64,000 nucleotides of DNA from an uncultured Rikenellaceae bacterium. Lineage in GTDB: Bacteria > Bacteroidota > Bacteroidia > Bacteroidales > Rikenellaceae. Location: NCBI GenBank assembly GCA_910577285.1, contig CAJTLO010000003.1, positions 2,774-66,773 on the forward strand, written 5' to 3'. The notes beneath the pieces were generated by a model. That model saw only the letters and a list, made by a program, of their open reading frames with translations. It was not told the origin of the DNA and did no database searches. Shown one piece after another: positions 27,151 to 35,723 of this stretch. Made by a program: the position numbers and the translations under genes. Numbering within the stretch: the first letter of the stretch is position 1; the number at the start of each line of letters is the position of its first letter.

Positions 27151-28548
27151 TTACTTCCTGACGTTGGGAAGTTCCAGCCCGTAGTGGTTTTTCGTGTCGA
27201 GGCGCTTGAGCCACAGACCGAGGAAGAAGGCCAGCACGCCGAGGCTTGCGAAGACGAGCATCGGTACCGTGTAGTTGTAGGTAACGCCCTCTACGCCGGC
27301 CTGGATCTGTTCGGATACGCCGGGGTTGGTGGCCTGGAGCGTCTTGCCGATGATGAGCGGGAAGGCCCACAGCCCGAGGTTCTGTATCCAGAAGATCACC
27401 GAGTAACCCGAACCCAGGTACCTGCCGTCCACCAGTTTGGGTACCGAGGGCCAGAGTGCGGCCGGTACGAGCGAGAACGATACGCCCAGCAGGATGATGG
27501 CGAGGTAGGCGATGGGTTTGGTCAGCGGAACGAGTGCGAAGGTGAGGTGGCATGCGCACATGAGGATGGCGCCCAGGATGAGCATCGTGGCGCCCTTGCC
27601 CTTGAAGTCGAGGAATGCGCCCAGCAGCGGGGTGAGCACCATGGCGCCGATCGGGAACCATGCGAAGAGGTCGGAGGCCTCCTGGCTGGTGATGCCCAGG
27701 GTGTTCTGGAGCATCGGTACGGCGAATTTCTGGAAGGGGAAGATGGCCGAATAGTAGAGCACGCAGAGGAAAGCCACGATCATGAAGGTCTTGCTTCCGA
27801 AGAGATTGCCCAGGTCCTTCACCTTGAACTGATCCTCTTCCACTTCGGCGATGTTGCCCATCTGCCGGTCGAGTTTGCGGTCCATGAAGGTGAACACCAG
27901 GAAGGTGAGGAACCCGATGCAGAGCAGGGCGCCCACCAGGGCTACCGGGCGTACCACGCTGACGGGAGCCATGTCGGCGATGCGGGGCGAGAGGAAGAAG
28001 ACGGCCGTCACACCCAGGCGTGCGATCGCCATCTCCACGCCCATGGCGAGTGCCATCTCTTTGCCGTCGAACCAGCGTGCGATCGCACGGGAAACGGTGA
28101 CGCCGGCCATCTCGGCGCCGCATCCGAAGATGGCGAAGCCGATGCAGGCCACCTTCGCGCTACCGGGCATCGAGGGCCAGAACGAATTGAAGAACTCCCA
28201 GCCGAAGCCGCCGCCGACGAAATAGTCGCTGATGCCGTAGAGCTTGATGCCGGCACCGACGATCATGAGGCCGGCCGAAAGCAGCCCCGTGAAACGTACC
28301 CCCATCTTGTCGAGGATGATACCTGCGAAGATCAGGAACAGTACGAATACGTTGAGGAAGTACTCCGAGCCTACCACCGTACCGTAAACGTCCGGCGACC
28401 AGCCCCGCTGCGTCTCCAGAAGGGACGAGATCGGGGAGATCACATCCACGAACATGTAGGCGAAGAACATCATCAGGGCGATGAGGATCAGCGCCCCCCA
28501 CCTTGCCACGACCGAGTCGTTGAGCTTTCTTTGAATTGTCTGTGTCAT
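27151..28548 (-). CDS. MFS transporter
   Basis: 465 residues with about 12 membrane helices in two halves split by a charged cytoplasmic loop (about 217-245, DRKLDRQMGNIAEVEEDQF). The conserved MFS loop between helices 2 and 3 is seen as GIILDKMGVRFTGLL, and a matching loop in the second half reads GAFLDFKGKGATML. The substrate is unknown. It lies 48 bases downstream of the TPR gene on the same strand and before a strong terminator, so the two are probably co-transcribed. Confidence 0.88.
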   Translation of the reverse strand: MTQTIQRKLNDSVVARWGALILIALMMFFAYMFVDVISPISSLLETQRGWSPDVYGTVVGSEYFLNVFVLFLIFAGIILDKMGVRFTGLLSAGLMIVGAGIKLYGISDYFVGGGFGWEFFNSFWPSMPGSAKVACIGFAIFGCGAEMAGVTVSRAIARWFDGKEMALAMGVEMAIARLGVTAVFFLSPRIADMAPVSVVRPVALVGALLCIGFLTFLVFTFMDRKLDRQMGNIAEVEEDQFKVKDLGNLFGSKTFMIVAFLCVLYYSAIFPFQKFAVPMLQNTLGITSQEASDLFAWFPIGAMVLTPLLGAFLDFKGKGATMLILGAILMCACHLTFALVPLTKPIAYLAIILLGVSFSLVPAALWPSVPKLVDGRYLGSGYSVIFWIQNLGLWAFPLIIGKTLQATNPGVSEQIQAGVEGVTYNYTVPMLVFASLGVLAFFLGLWLKRLDTKNHYGLELPNVRK

Positions 28549-28596
28549 TTTTTCTTCATTATTTGTTTTTGTGGTTTATGGTTGTCGTTCTTTCCG

Positions 28597-30570
28597 TCAC
28601 TCCCGCTCCTCCTCCGGGTAGAGCCGCAGTACGTCGTAGGCTTCGCCGATGCCCAGTTCGCCCGCCTTGCTGATGTCGAGCAGGCCCGCGCGGTTCTTTT
28701 TCATGTAGAGCTGTACGAGTCCGCGGTTGAAATAGGCCTCCGCGAGGTGCGGGTCGAGGGCGATGGCACGCGAATAGTCGTCGAACGCCTCCTGGAAGCA
28801 CCCCGAAAGGGCCAGCAGGTTGCCCCGGTTGTAGTAGATGCAGGGGAGCTGCGGGCCGAGCCTGGCCGCCTTGTTCAGGTCGGAGATGGCTTCGTGGTAG
28901 TCGTAGGTCCGGGCCTCGTCGCGTTTTGTTGTCGACGGGTCCCCCTCGAGCGAGATGTGCGAATATTCGTTGTCCATGGAGGAGATGAAGTCGGTCATCT
29001 CGGCCTGCACCGCACTGCGGGCGATGTAGAGGAAGGGATCGCGCGGAGAGAGCTCGATGGCGCTCGACAGGGCGCCGATCGCGGCGGTGTACTGCTTCAG
29101 CAGCGAACGGGTGATGCCCCGGATGAAGTGGTCCTGCCAGCGCCCGCCGTGGGCCGCGATGGCTGCGGAGGCGGCTTCGTCCTTTTCGACGATTCCTGCA
29201 GCGGGAAGGTCGCTCCCCTCGCAGCCGAATACGATCCACCGATCGCCCGTCGCCGCGATGAACTCCGCGGCTTCGTCTTGGCCGGGATGGAGGATGGCGT
29301 GTTCGCCCGGATGCGCGTCCGAACGCAGGGTGAAGCCGTAGGAGGGGCGCAGTCTCGCCTGGCTCCGTCGGCCGGCGGCGTTGCGGGCCGTCAGCGGCGT
29401 GTCGAACGAGAGCAGGCGGTTGAAGTGGCGGGAGGTGTCGGCGAAGGAGGGCTCGCCGTCGTTCCTCAGCCTTGCGCGGTAGGCGGCGATCTTCTGTTCG
29501 GCCGCGGAGCGGTCGCGACGTGCGCCTTCGCTGTCGCGCAGCAGGTATCTGACCGAAGCACGGCCCAGGTAGGCGCTGGCGAAGTCGGGGTAGAGCCCGA
29601 TGGCGCGGTCGTAGTCGTCGAGTGCGCCTTGCAGCTCGCCGAGCCGCAAACGCAGGCCGGCACGGTTGTAATAGACGAGTACGTTTTCCGGCGAATAGGC
29701 GGCCGCCCGGTCGTAGTCCTCCAGTGCGCGGTTGTAGTCGCCCGTTTCGGTACGCACCAGCGCCCGGTTGAAGTAGGTCACCGCACTGGCTGGGTCGAGT
29801 GCCAGTACCCGGTCGAAATCGGCGAGCGTCTGCCGCAGATCGTGTTTGCGGTAGTGGGCCATGGCCCGGTGGAAGTAGGCCGGTATGCAGGAGGTGTCGC
29901 ACCGGACGGCCGCATCGAAATCGGCGAGCGCATCGTCGTACCGGTGTTGTGCCATGTGCAGCGAGCCGCGTTCGAGGTAGCCGCGCGGGTACTCCCGGTT
30001 GGTGCGGATGGCCCGGTCGAAGTCGTCGCGGGCGGAGACGGTGTCCTGCAGGTTGAGGTAGGCCACGCCCCGGTTGGCGTAGGCGTCGGCGTTGCGCCGG
30101 TTGAAACGCATGTACATGTCGAGGTCGTCCACCGCTTCGCGGTAGCGGCCCGCGAGGAGGTTGGTCACCCCGCGGCTGTAGTAGGGGGCGGGGTAGTCGG
30201 GACGCAGCTCGATGGCCTCGGCAAAATCCTCCATCGCCCCCTCGTAGTCGCCCGACCGCGAACGGGTGAGTGCGCGGAACTGGTAGGCGTTGGTGTAGAC
30301 CGGGTTTTTGGCGAGCGTGAGGGTGAAGTCCCGTTCGGCTCCGGGCAGGTCGTCGAGGTTGTATTTCGCGATGCCGCGCCAGAAGTAGCCTTCGTAGGCG
30401 TCGGGGTCGGCACGCAGCAGGATGTTGAGCGTTTCGATCGCTTCCCGGTAGCGGTTGTCCATGACCATGTCGCGGCCCACCCACACGAAGTACTGTTTGT
30501 TGACCTGCGCTCCGGCGTCGTGTGCTGCGATGCACACAAGGAACAGTATGACCCCAATGAATTTACGCAT
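28597..30570 (-). CDS. Secreted protein with many TPR repeats
   Basis: 657 residues. A signal peptide (about 1-21, cleaved near AGA-Q) is followed by about ten TPR units to residue 360, each carrying the Y-x-x-A-x-x-D-F/Y-x-x-A pattern (for example ALADFDAAVRCDTSCIPAYF). An interruption (about 380-500) without repeats then gives way to three or four more TPRs to the end. The middle segment, with FADTSRHFNRLL, resembles tails of secreted TPR proteins in Bacteroidetes. A protein-protein scaffold in the periplasm is likely; partners are unknown. Confidence 0.85.
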   Translation of the reverse strand: MRKFIGVILFLVCIAAHDAGAQVNKQYFVWVGRDMVMDNRYREAIETLNILLRADPDAYEGYFWRGIAKYNLDDLPGAERDFTLTLAKNPVYTNAYQFRALTRSRSGDYEGAMEDFAEAIELRPDYPAPYYSRGVTNLLAGRYREAVDDLDMYMRFNRRNADAYANRGVAYLNLQDTVSARDDFDRAIRTNREYPRGYLERGSLHMAQHRYDDALADFDAAVRCDTSCIPAYFHRAMAHYRKHDLRQTLADFDRVLALDPASAVTYFNRALVRTETGDYNRALEDYDRAAAYSPENVLVYYNRAGLRLRLGELQGALDDYDRAIGLYPDFASAYLGRASVRYLLRDSEGARRDRSAAEQKIAAYRARLRNDGEPSFADTSRHFNRLLSFDTPLTARNAAGRRSQARLRPSYGFTLRSDAHPGEHAILHPGQDEAAEFIAATGDRWIVFGCEGSDLPAAGIVEKDEAASAAIAAHGGRWQDHFIRGITRSLLKQYTAAIGALSSAIELSPRDPFLYIARSAVQAEMTDFISSMDNEYSHISLEGDPSTTKRDEARTYDYHEAISDLNKAARLGPQLPCIYYNRGNLLALSGCFQEAFDDYSRAIALDPHLAEAYFNRGLVQLYMKKNRAGLLDISKAGELGIGEAYDVLRLYPEEERE

Positions 30571-30588
30571 TCCCGGATTTTAAGCTTG

Positions 30589-30596
30589 CTAATATA
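30589..30596 (-). promoter_or_regulatory. Weak -7 element of the TPR-MFS operon
   Basis: The minus strand reads TATATTAG, one base off TAnnTTTG, about 20 bases before the TPR ATG. Confidence 0.35.
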
Positions 30597-30777
30597 GCGA
30601 TTATAATTGTAAATCGGAGGCGCTGGCGGGGATTTTCGGGATGGAGACATCGGTCGGTTGCGGAGTAATGTGTTGTGAAGTAGCGAGTTGTGCGTCTTTG
30701 TCGCGGCGCGGCAGGGGAAAGAGGCGTGCGGTGTCGTAAAAATGGGGCGGTTTTTATCCCTTTCTCGGAAAAAACAG

Positions 30778-30785
30778 TAAATTTG
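30778..30785 (+). promoter_or_regulatory. Promoter -7 element of the etf operon
   Basis: TAAATTTG fits TAnnTTTG. It implies a leader of about 200 bases before etfB, holding the direct repeats at 30799 and 30830. Confidence 0.55.
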
Positions 30786-30798
30786 CATCCGACCCTAA

Positions 30799-30841
30799 TT
30801 TGGAACGGTGTACGTAAGCCTGTTCCCGGTTTGGAACGATG
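30799..30841. repeat. Direct repeat pair in the etf leader
   Basis: tttggaacggtg at 30799-30810 and tttggaacgatg at 30830-30841 match at 11 of 12 bases and start 31 bases apart, about three helical turns. They lie just after the -7 element, where a regulator could bind. Confidence 0.5.
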
Positions 30842-30992
30842 CGTCTGAAAGGCAGTTCGTTAGTGCTTTCATGTGCTGTGTAGCCCGTCTGCTTTCGTTT
30901 CGCCGCGGGGGACGTTGGGATGTCGAACTAACAGAGGGTGCCCCGTACGGTACGTCCGCAGGGCCCGGTTACATATAATAAAATTAAGCTAA

Positions 30993-31871
30993 ATGGGAAA
31001 ACAGTTGAAAGTAGTTGTACTCGCCAAGCAGGTTCCCGACACGCGCAACGTGGGTAAGGATGCCATGAAGGCCGACGGTACGGTGAACCGTGCCGCCCTG
31101 CCGGCCATCTTCAACCCCGAAGACCTGAATGCGCTCGAACAGGCGCTGACCATAAAGGACATGTGCGAAGGGAGCACGGTATATGTCCTGACCATGGGAC
31201 CGCTGCGTGCGGCGGATATCATACGCGACGCGATGTTCCGCGGTGCCGACGGCGGCTATCTCCTCACCGACCGGGCGTTCGCCGGAGCGGACACCCTCGC
31301 CACCTCCTATGCCCTTTCGCGGGCGCTGGCCGAGATCAAGCCCGACATCATCGTGGCGGGCCGGCAGGCCATCGACGGCGACACGGCGCAGGTGGGTCCG
31401 CAGGTGGCCGAGAAACTCGGGCTTCCGCAGGTGACCTACGCGGAGCAGATCCTCTCCATCGAGGAGGACAAGATCGTCATCAAGCGCCGCCTGGAACATG
31501 GGGTGGAGACCGTTTCGGCGCCTTTCCCGATGTTGATGACGGTGAACGGTTCGGCTCCCGAGTGCCGTCCGCAGAATGCGAAGCGGGTGATGAAATACAA
31601 ACATGCCCGTACCCGCAGCGAACTGCAGGAGCTGGGTGAGGACTACTATATGCAGTTGCTCGAGACCAAGAGCTACCTGAAGATTACCGAGTGGAATGTC
31701 GGCGACATCGACGCGGATGCCCGGCAACTCGGCTTGCTCGGCTCGCCCACCAAGGTGAAGCAGATCGAGAACGTGGTGTTCCAGGCCAAGGAGTCGCGTA
31801 AGCTGACCGCCTCGGACGAGGATATCAATTCACTGATGGTCGAACTTATTTCCAGCCACACGCTCGGATAG
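30993..31871 (+). CDS. etfB: Electron transfer flavoprotein beta subunit
   Basis: 292 residues. It starts MGKQLKVVVLAKQVPDTRNV and carries the AMP/FAD-binding ETF-beta core with AGRQAIDGDTAQVGPQVAEK. It pairs with EtfA to pass electrons between acyl-CoA dehydrogenase and another carrier. It is longer than the typical 250-265 residues, mainly in a C-terminal extension after about residue 245. It leads a three-gene operon; etfA follows after 14 bases. Whether this ETF is bifurcating or classical is not decided here. Confidence 0.94.
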   Translation: MGKQLKVVVLAKQVPDTRNVGKDAMKADGTVNRAALPAIFNPEDLNALEQALTIKDMCEGSTVYVLTMGPLRAADIIRDAMFRGADGGYLLTDRAFAGADTLATSYALSRALAEIKPDIIVAGRQAIDGDTAQVGPQVAEKLGLPQVTYAEQILSIEEDKIVIKRRLEHGVETVSAPFPMLMTVNGSAPECRPQNAKRVMKYKHARTRSELQELGEDYYMQLLETKSYLKITEWNVGDIDADARQLGLLGSPTKVKQIENVVFQAKESRKLTASDEDINSLMVELISSHTLG

Positions 31872-31885
31872 AGGAGGAATGCAAG

Positions 31886-32905
31886 ATGAACAACGTATTC
31901 GTATATATTGAAACGGAAGGCGGCAAGGTGGCCGACGTCAGCCTCGAGCTGCTCACCAAGGGCCGCGAACTGGCCGACCGCCTCGGGTGCAAACTGGAAG
32001 CGCTCGCCATCGGCCACGAAATGAAAGACATGGACAAGATCGTCGGACGTTACGGAGCCGATACGCTCTGGCTGGCCGACGATGCGGAACTCGCTCCGTA
32101 CCGCACCCTGCCCCACACGGCGGTGGTTTGCGGCATCTTCGGGCAGGAGCAGCCTCAGATCGCGCTCTTCGGGGCGACGCCGGTGGGGCGCGACCTGGCG
32201 CCGCGCGTGTCGTCCACGTTGCAGAGCGGATTGACCGCGGACTGTACCAGCCTCGTCATAGGCGACCATACCGATGCCAAGAGCGGCCAGTCGTACGAGA
32301 ACCTGCTCTATCAGATACGTCCCGCCTTCGGCGGTAACATCATCGCCACCATCGTCAATCCCGACCACCGTCCCCAGATGGCTACCGTCCGCGAGGGCGT
32401 GATGCGCAAGGAGGAGCTGGCGCAGCCGCGGCAGCCGGAGGTAAAACGGGTGGACGTTGCGAAGTTCGTGAAGGACAGCGACCTGGTCGTGAAGATCATC
32501 GACCGTCAGATCGAGGAGCGGGGAATCGACATCAAGGGTGCCCCGGTCATCGTGGCCGGCGGTTACGGCATGGGGTCGAAGGAGAACTTCGCCCTGCTCC
32601 ATGAACTGGCCGACCTGCTCGGCGGCGAGGTGGGCGCTTCGCGTGCCGCCGTGGATGCGGGGTTTGCCGATCATGCCCGCCAGATAGGGCAGACGGGTGT
32701 GACGGTGCGTCCGAAGCTCTACATCGCCTGCGGCATCTCCGGGCAGATACAGCATACGGCGGGAATGGATCAGTCCTCCATCGTGATCGCCATCAATACC
32801 GATCCGGAGGCACCGATCAACAAGTTCGCCGATTATGTGATCACCGGCAACGCCATGGAGATCGTACCCAAAATGATCAAGTTCTATAAACAAAACTCCA
32901 AATAA
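31886..32905 (+). CDS. etfA: Electron transfer flavoprotein alpha subunit
   Basis: 339 residues. The C-terminal FAD-binding signature LYIACGISGQIQHTAGMDQS is intact and is followed by AINTDPEAPINKFADYV. A gaggagg ribosome-binding site lies eight bases before the ATG, stronger than most here. It sits between etfB and the acyl-CoA dehydrogenase (gap 76 bases), which it is presumed to serve as electron carrier. Confidence 0.96.
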   Translation: MNNVFVYIETEGGKVADVSLELLTKGRELADRLGCKLEALAIGHEMKDMDKIVGRYGADTLWLADDAELAPYRTLPHTAVVCGIFGQEQPQIALFGATPVGRDLAPRVSSTLQSGLTADCTSLVIGDHTDAKSGQSYENLLYQIRPAFGGNIIATIVNPDHRPQMATVREGVMRKEELAQPRQPEVKRVDVAKFVKDSDLVVKIIDRQIEERGIDIKGAPVIVAGGYGMGSKENFALLHELADLLGGEVGASRAAVDAGFADHARQIGQTGVTVRPKLYIACGISGQIQHTAGMDQSSIVIAINTDPEAPINKFADYVITGNAMEIVPKMIKFYKQNSK

Positions 32906-32981
32906 GCGGGTACCGTTTCCGCGGGGAGGCCGGGTAAGACCGGTGCGGCTCCGTGAGGGACCTGCCAGCAAGGGATAAGAT

Positions 32982-34703
32982 ATGGGAAACTTTTTTTTAG
33001 ATAATAAAGACCTGCAGTTCCACCTGAATCATCCGCTGATGAAGAAGATCGTGGAGCTGCGCGAGAAGAACTTCGCCGATAAGGATGTGTACGATTACGC
33101 GCCGGCGGATTTCGAGGATGCGATGGACAGCTACCGCCGTGTGTTGGAGATAACGGGCGGCATCTGTGCCGACGTGATAGCGGCCAACGCCGAGGATGTC
33201 GATAAGGAGGGTCCGAAGGTGGTGGACGACCATGTGGTCTACGCCCGCGGTACGCAGGCCAACCTCGATGCCATCCGCAAGGCCGGATTGGGCGGCATCC
33301 ATCTGCCCAGGAAATACGAGGGGCTCAACATGTCGCTTATCTGCTTCGTGATGGCCAACGAGATGGTGGCCCGCGGCGACGCCGGATTCGAGAATATCTG
33401 GGGGTTGCAGGACTGCGCCGAAACCATCAACGAGTTTGCCAGCGAGGAGATCAAACAGAAATATTTGCCGCTGGTGTCGCGCGGGGCTACCTGTGCGATG
33501 GCGCTTACCGAGCCCGACGCCGGTTCCGACCTGCAGGCGGTGATGCTCAAGGCCCACTACGACGAGGCGAGCGGCAAGTGGCTGCTCAACGGCGTGAAGC
33601 GCTTCATCACCAACGGCGACGGCGACGTGTCGCTCGTGCTGGCCCGTTCGGAAGAGGGAACGAAGGACGGCCGCGGCCTCTCCATGTTCGTCTATGACCG
33701 TCGCGACGGAGGAGTGAAGGTGCGCCGTATCGAGAATAAACTGGGTATCAAGGGGTCGCCTACCTGCGAACTCGTCTATACGAATGCGCCGGCGGAGCTC
33801 GTGGGCGATCGCAAGCTCGGACTTATCAAGTACGTGATGTCGCTGATGAATGCTGCCCGTCTGGGCATCGGCGCACAGGGCACCGGCCTTTGCGAGGCCG
33901 CCTACCGCGAGGCGCTGAAGTATGCCAACGAGCGTCAGCAGTTCGGCAAGCCCATCATCCAGTTCCCGGCGATCTACGAGATACTTACCAACATGAAGGC
34001 GAAGTTGTACGCTTCGCGTGCCATGCTCTACGAGACCGCACGGTTCGTGGAGATTTACAAGTGTTGGGCCGAGATAGGCAAGGAGCGGCCGCTGACGGCG
34101 GAGGAGAAGACGGAGATGAAGTTCTACAACAAGCTCGCCGACGCCTTCACGCCGCTCTGCAAGATGTTCGCCAGCGAATATGCCAACCAGCTCGCTTACG
34201 AATCCATCCAGATTCACGGCGGATCGGGCTATATGAAGGATTATCCCATCGAGCGCATCTACCGCGACGCCCGTATCACCAACATCTACGAGGGTACGAC
34301 CCAGTTGCAGGTGGTGGCGGCCATCCGCCACGTGACCACCGGCACGTTCGTCGCCCAGATGAAGGAGTACGAGAATGCCGGCCATCCGGCCGAGTTCAAG
34401 TTCCAGCTCGACAAACTCGTGGCCCTGCGCGAGGAGTACGAGAAGGCGATCGCCCGTGTGACGGGCGGTGACAGCGAGCAGATCGAGTTCCATGCCCGTC
34501 GGCTCGTGGAGATGACCGGTCACATTGTGCTTTCGCATCTTTTGCTCCGTCAGGCCGCAGAGAGCGAAGAGTATCGCGTGCCCGCCGAGGCTTATATCAA
34601 GTATGCGCAGGCGCAGAACAAGGCGGCAGCCGAGTTCATTGCGAACTCCTGCTGCGGCGATATAGACCTCTACAAGGCCGTGCTCAACGATTCGGTGGAG
34701 TAA
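32982..34703 (+). CDS. Acyl-CoA dehydrogenase
   Basis: 573 residues. The first 430 form the usual fold: FAD/substrate segment CAMALTEPDAGSDLQAVML, the signature RITNIYEGTTQLQ with the catalytic-base Glu, and the FAD-contact QIHGGSGYMKDYPIER. About 130 residues extend past the usual end, a helical domain with many Glu and Ala. The neighbours etfB-etfA supply the electron acceptor. Acyl-chain preference is unknown; a butyryl/propionyl-type short-chain enzyme is one option. A terminator follows within 25 bases. Confidence 0.93.
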   Translation: MGNFFLDNKDLQFHLNHPLMKKIVELREKNFADKDVYDYAPADFEDAMDSYRRVLEITGGICADVIAANAEDVDKEGPKVVDDHVVYARGTQANLDAIRKAGLGGIHLPRKYEGLNMSLICFVMANEMVARGDAGFENIWGLQDCAETINEFASEEIKQKYLPLVSRGATCAMALTEPDAGSDLQAVMLKAHYDEASGKWLLNGVKRFITNGDGDVSLVLARSEEGTKDGRGLSMFVYDRRDGGVKVRRIENKLGIKGSPTCELVYTNAPAELVGDRKLGLIKYVMSLMNAARLGIGAQGTGLCEAAYREALKYANERQQFGKPIIQFPAIYEILTNMKAKLYASRAMLYETARFVEIYKCWAEIGKERPLTAEEKTEMKFYNKLADAFTPLCKMFASEYANQLAYESIQIHGGSGYMKDYPIERIYRDARITNIYEGTTQLQVVAAIRHVTTGTFVAQMKEYENAGHPAEFKFQLDKLVALREEYEKAIARVTGGDSEQIEFHARRLVEMTGHIVLSHLLLRQAAESEEYRVPAEAYIKYAQAQNKAAAEFIANSCCGDIDLYKAVLNDSVE

Positions 34704-34726
34704 CGCCGGAATTGGTATCTGTTACG

Positions 34727-34765
34727 GAGGTGCGGCCTGCAGGCCGCACCTCTTTTTTCGTTTTT
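34727..34765 (+). terminator. Terminator of the etf operon
   Basis: A 26-base perfect palindrome (34727-34752) is followed by six T, then a further T-rich stretch. Confidence 0.92.
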
Positions 34766-34795
34766 GTGCCCGGTGTTTTCCGTTCCGAAGTACGA

Positions 34796-35270
34796 GGTTG
34801 GTAGCGGCTCTTTCGTGGTGGGAGGTTTCCCGGCCTGCGGGGGCTGTTTGCTGTGGGTGCTTTGGCCGGGCAGGAGGGCCCCGGAGGGGGCGTGCCTGCT
34901 GCCGGATTGCCGGGAGTGCGTTCGTCGTCCGTCGGGGCAGGGCGGTCGGTAGCGGCGCTTTCGTAGCGGGAGGTTTCCCGGCCTGCGGAGGCTGTTTGCT
35001 GTGGGTGCTTTGGCCGGGCAGGAGGGACCCGGAGGGGGCATGCCTGCCGCCGGATTGCCGGGAGTGCGTTCGTTGTCCGTCGGGGTAGGGCGGTCGGTAA
35101 CGGCGCTTTCGTGGCGAGGGGTTTCCCGGCCTGCGGGGGCCGTTTGTGGGTGCTTCGGCCGGGCAGGAGGGAACCGGAGAGGGCGTGCCTGCCGCCGGAT
35201 TGCCGGGAGTGCGTTCGTTGTCCGCCGGGGCAGGGCGGTCGGTAGCGGCGCTTTCGTGGCGGGACGGGCT
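34796..35270. repeat. Tandem repeat array A, about 148-bp unit
   Basis: Three units start at 34796, 34944 and 35092 (148, 148 and 145 bp), and a fourth breaks off after about 30 bases from 35237. Each begins ggt(t/c)ggta(g/a)cgg and continues through tttcccggcctgcgg. Unit lengths are not multiples of three, and stops and frame changes argue against a protein. No gene lies in this stretch. Confidence 0.88.
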
Positions 35271-35327
35271 CGGGATAATAATTTCCCTTGTGGAGAAGTA
35301 CTCCTGCGAGCGGGTTTCTTTCGGGGG

Positions 35328-35640
35328 CGGTTTCGGGAGCTTCGGGCGGCGAGAACGGTTGAAACTCCGGGAAAAGGGGCTTCGCGGTCGGTCGGGATGG
35401 CGCCCGGGGCGTCCTGATGCAGGAATAGGGAGCGGCGCGACCCCGACGGAGCGCTGCCTGCAAGGCGGTTGCCATGCTTGCCTTGTGGGACGGTTTCGGG
35501 AGCTTGGGGCGGCGAGAACGGTTGAAACTCCCGGGATAGGGACTTCGCGGTCGATCGGGATGGCGGCCGGGGCGTCCTGATGCAGGAATAGGGAGCGGAG
35601 CGACCCCGACGGGGCGCTGCCTCCAAGGCGGTTGCCGCAC
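35328..35640. repeat. Tandem repeat array B, about 163-bp unit
   Basis: Two copies start at 35328 and 35491 with cggtttcgggagctt and share gatgcaggaatagggagcgg near their ends. The sequence is unrelated to array A. A minus-strand frame reads through both, but the repeat is read in two different frames, so a coding role is unlikely. Confidence 0.85.
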
Positions 35641-35723
35641 GTGTTTTCGGGTTCGACAGCCGGCGGGGCGTGGGTGTCGCTCGGTCGGAAGGTATGCAGA
35701 ACGGGGCGGTCTTCTCCGTGCCG

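Noticed and set aside
27184..30597. An open frame of 1137 codons on the plus strand
   Set aside because: It is antisense to the MFS and TPR genes, which have clear family features, signal peptide and terminator. High GC content gives long antisense frames here.
34796..35640. CRISPR array
   Set aside because: Units are about 148 and 163 bp with no short identical repeats or unique spacers, and no cas gene is near.
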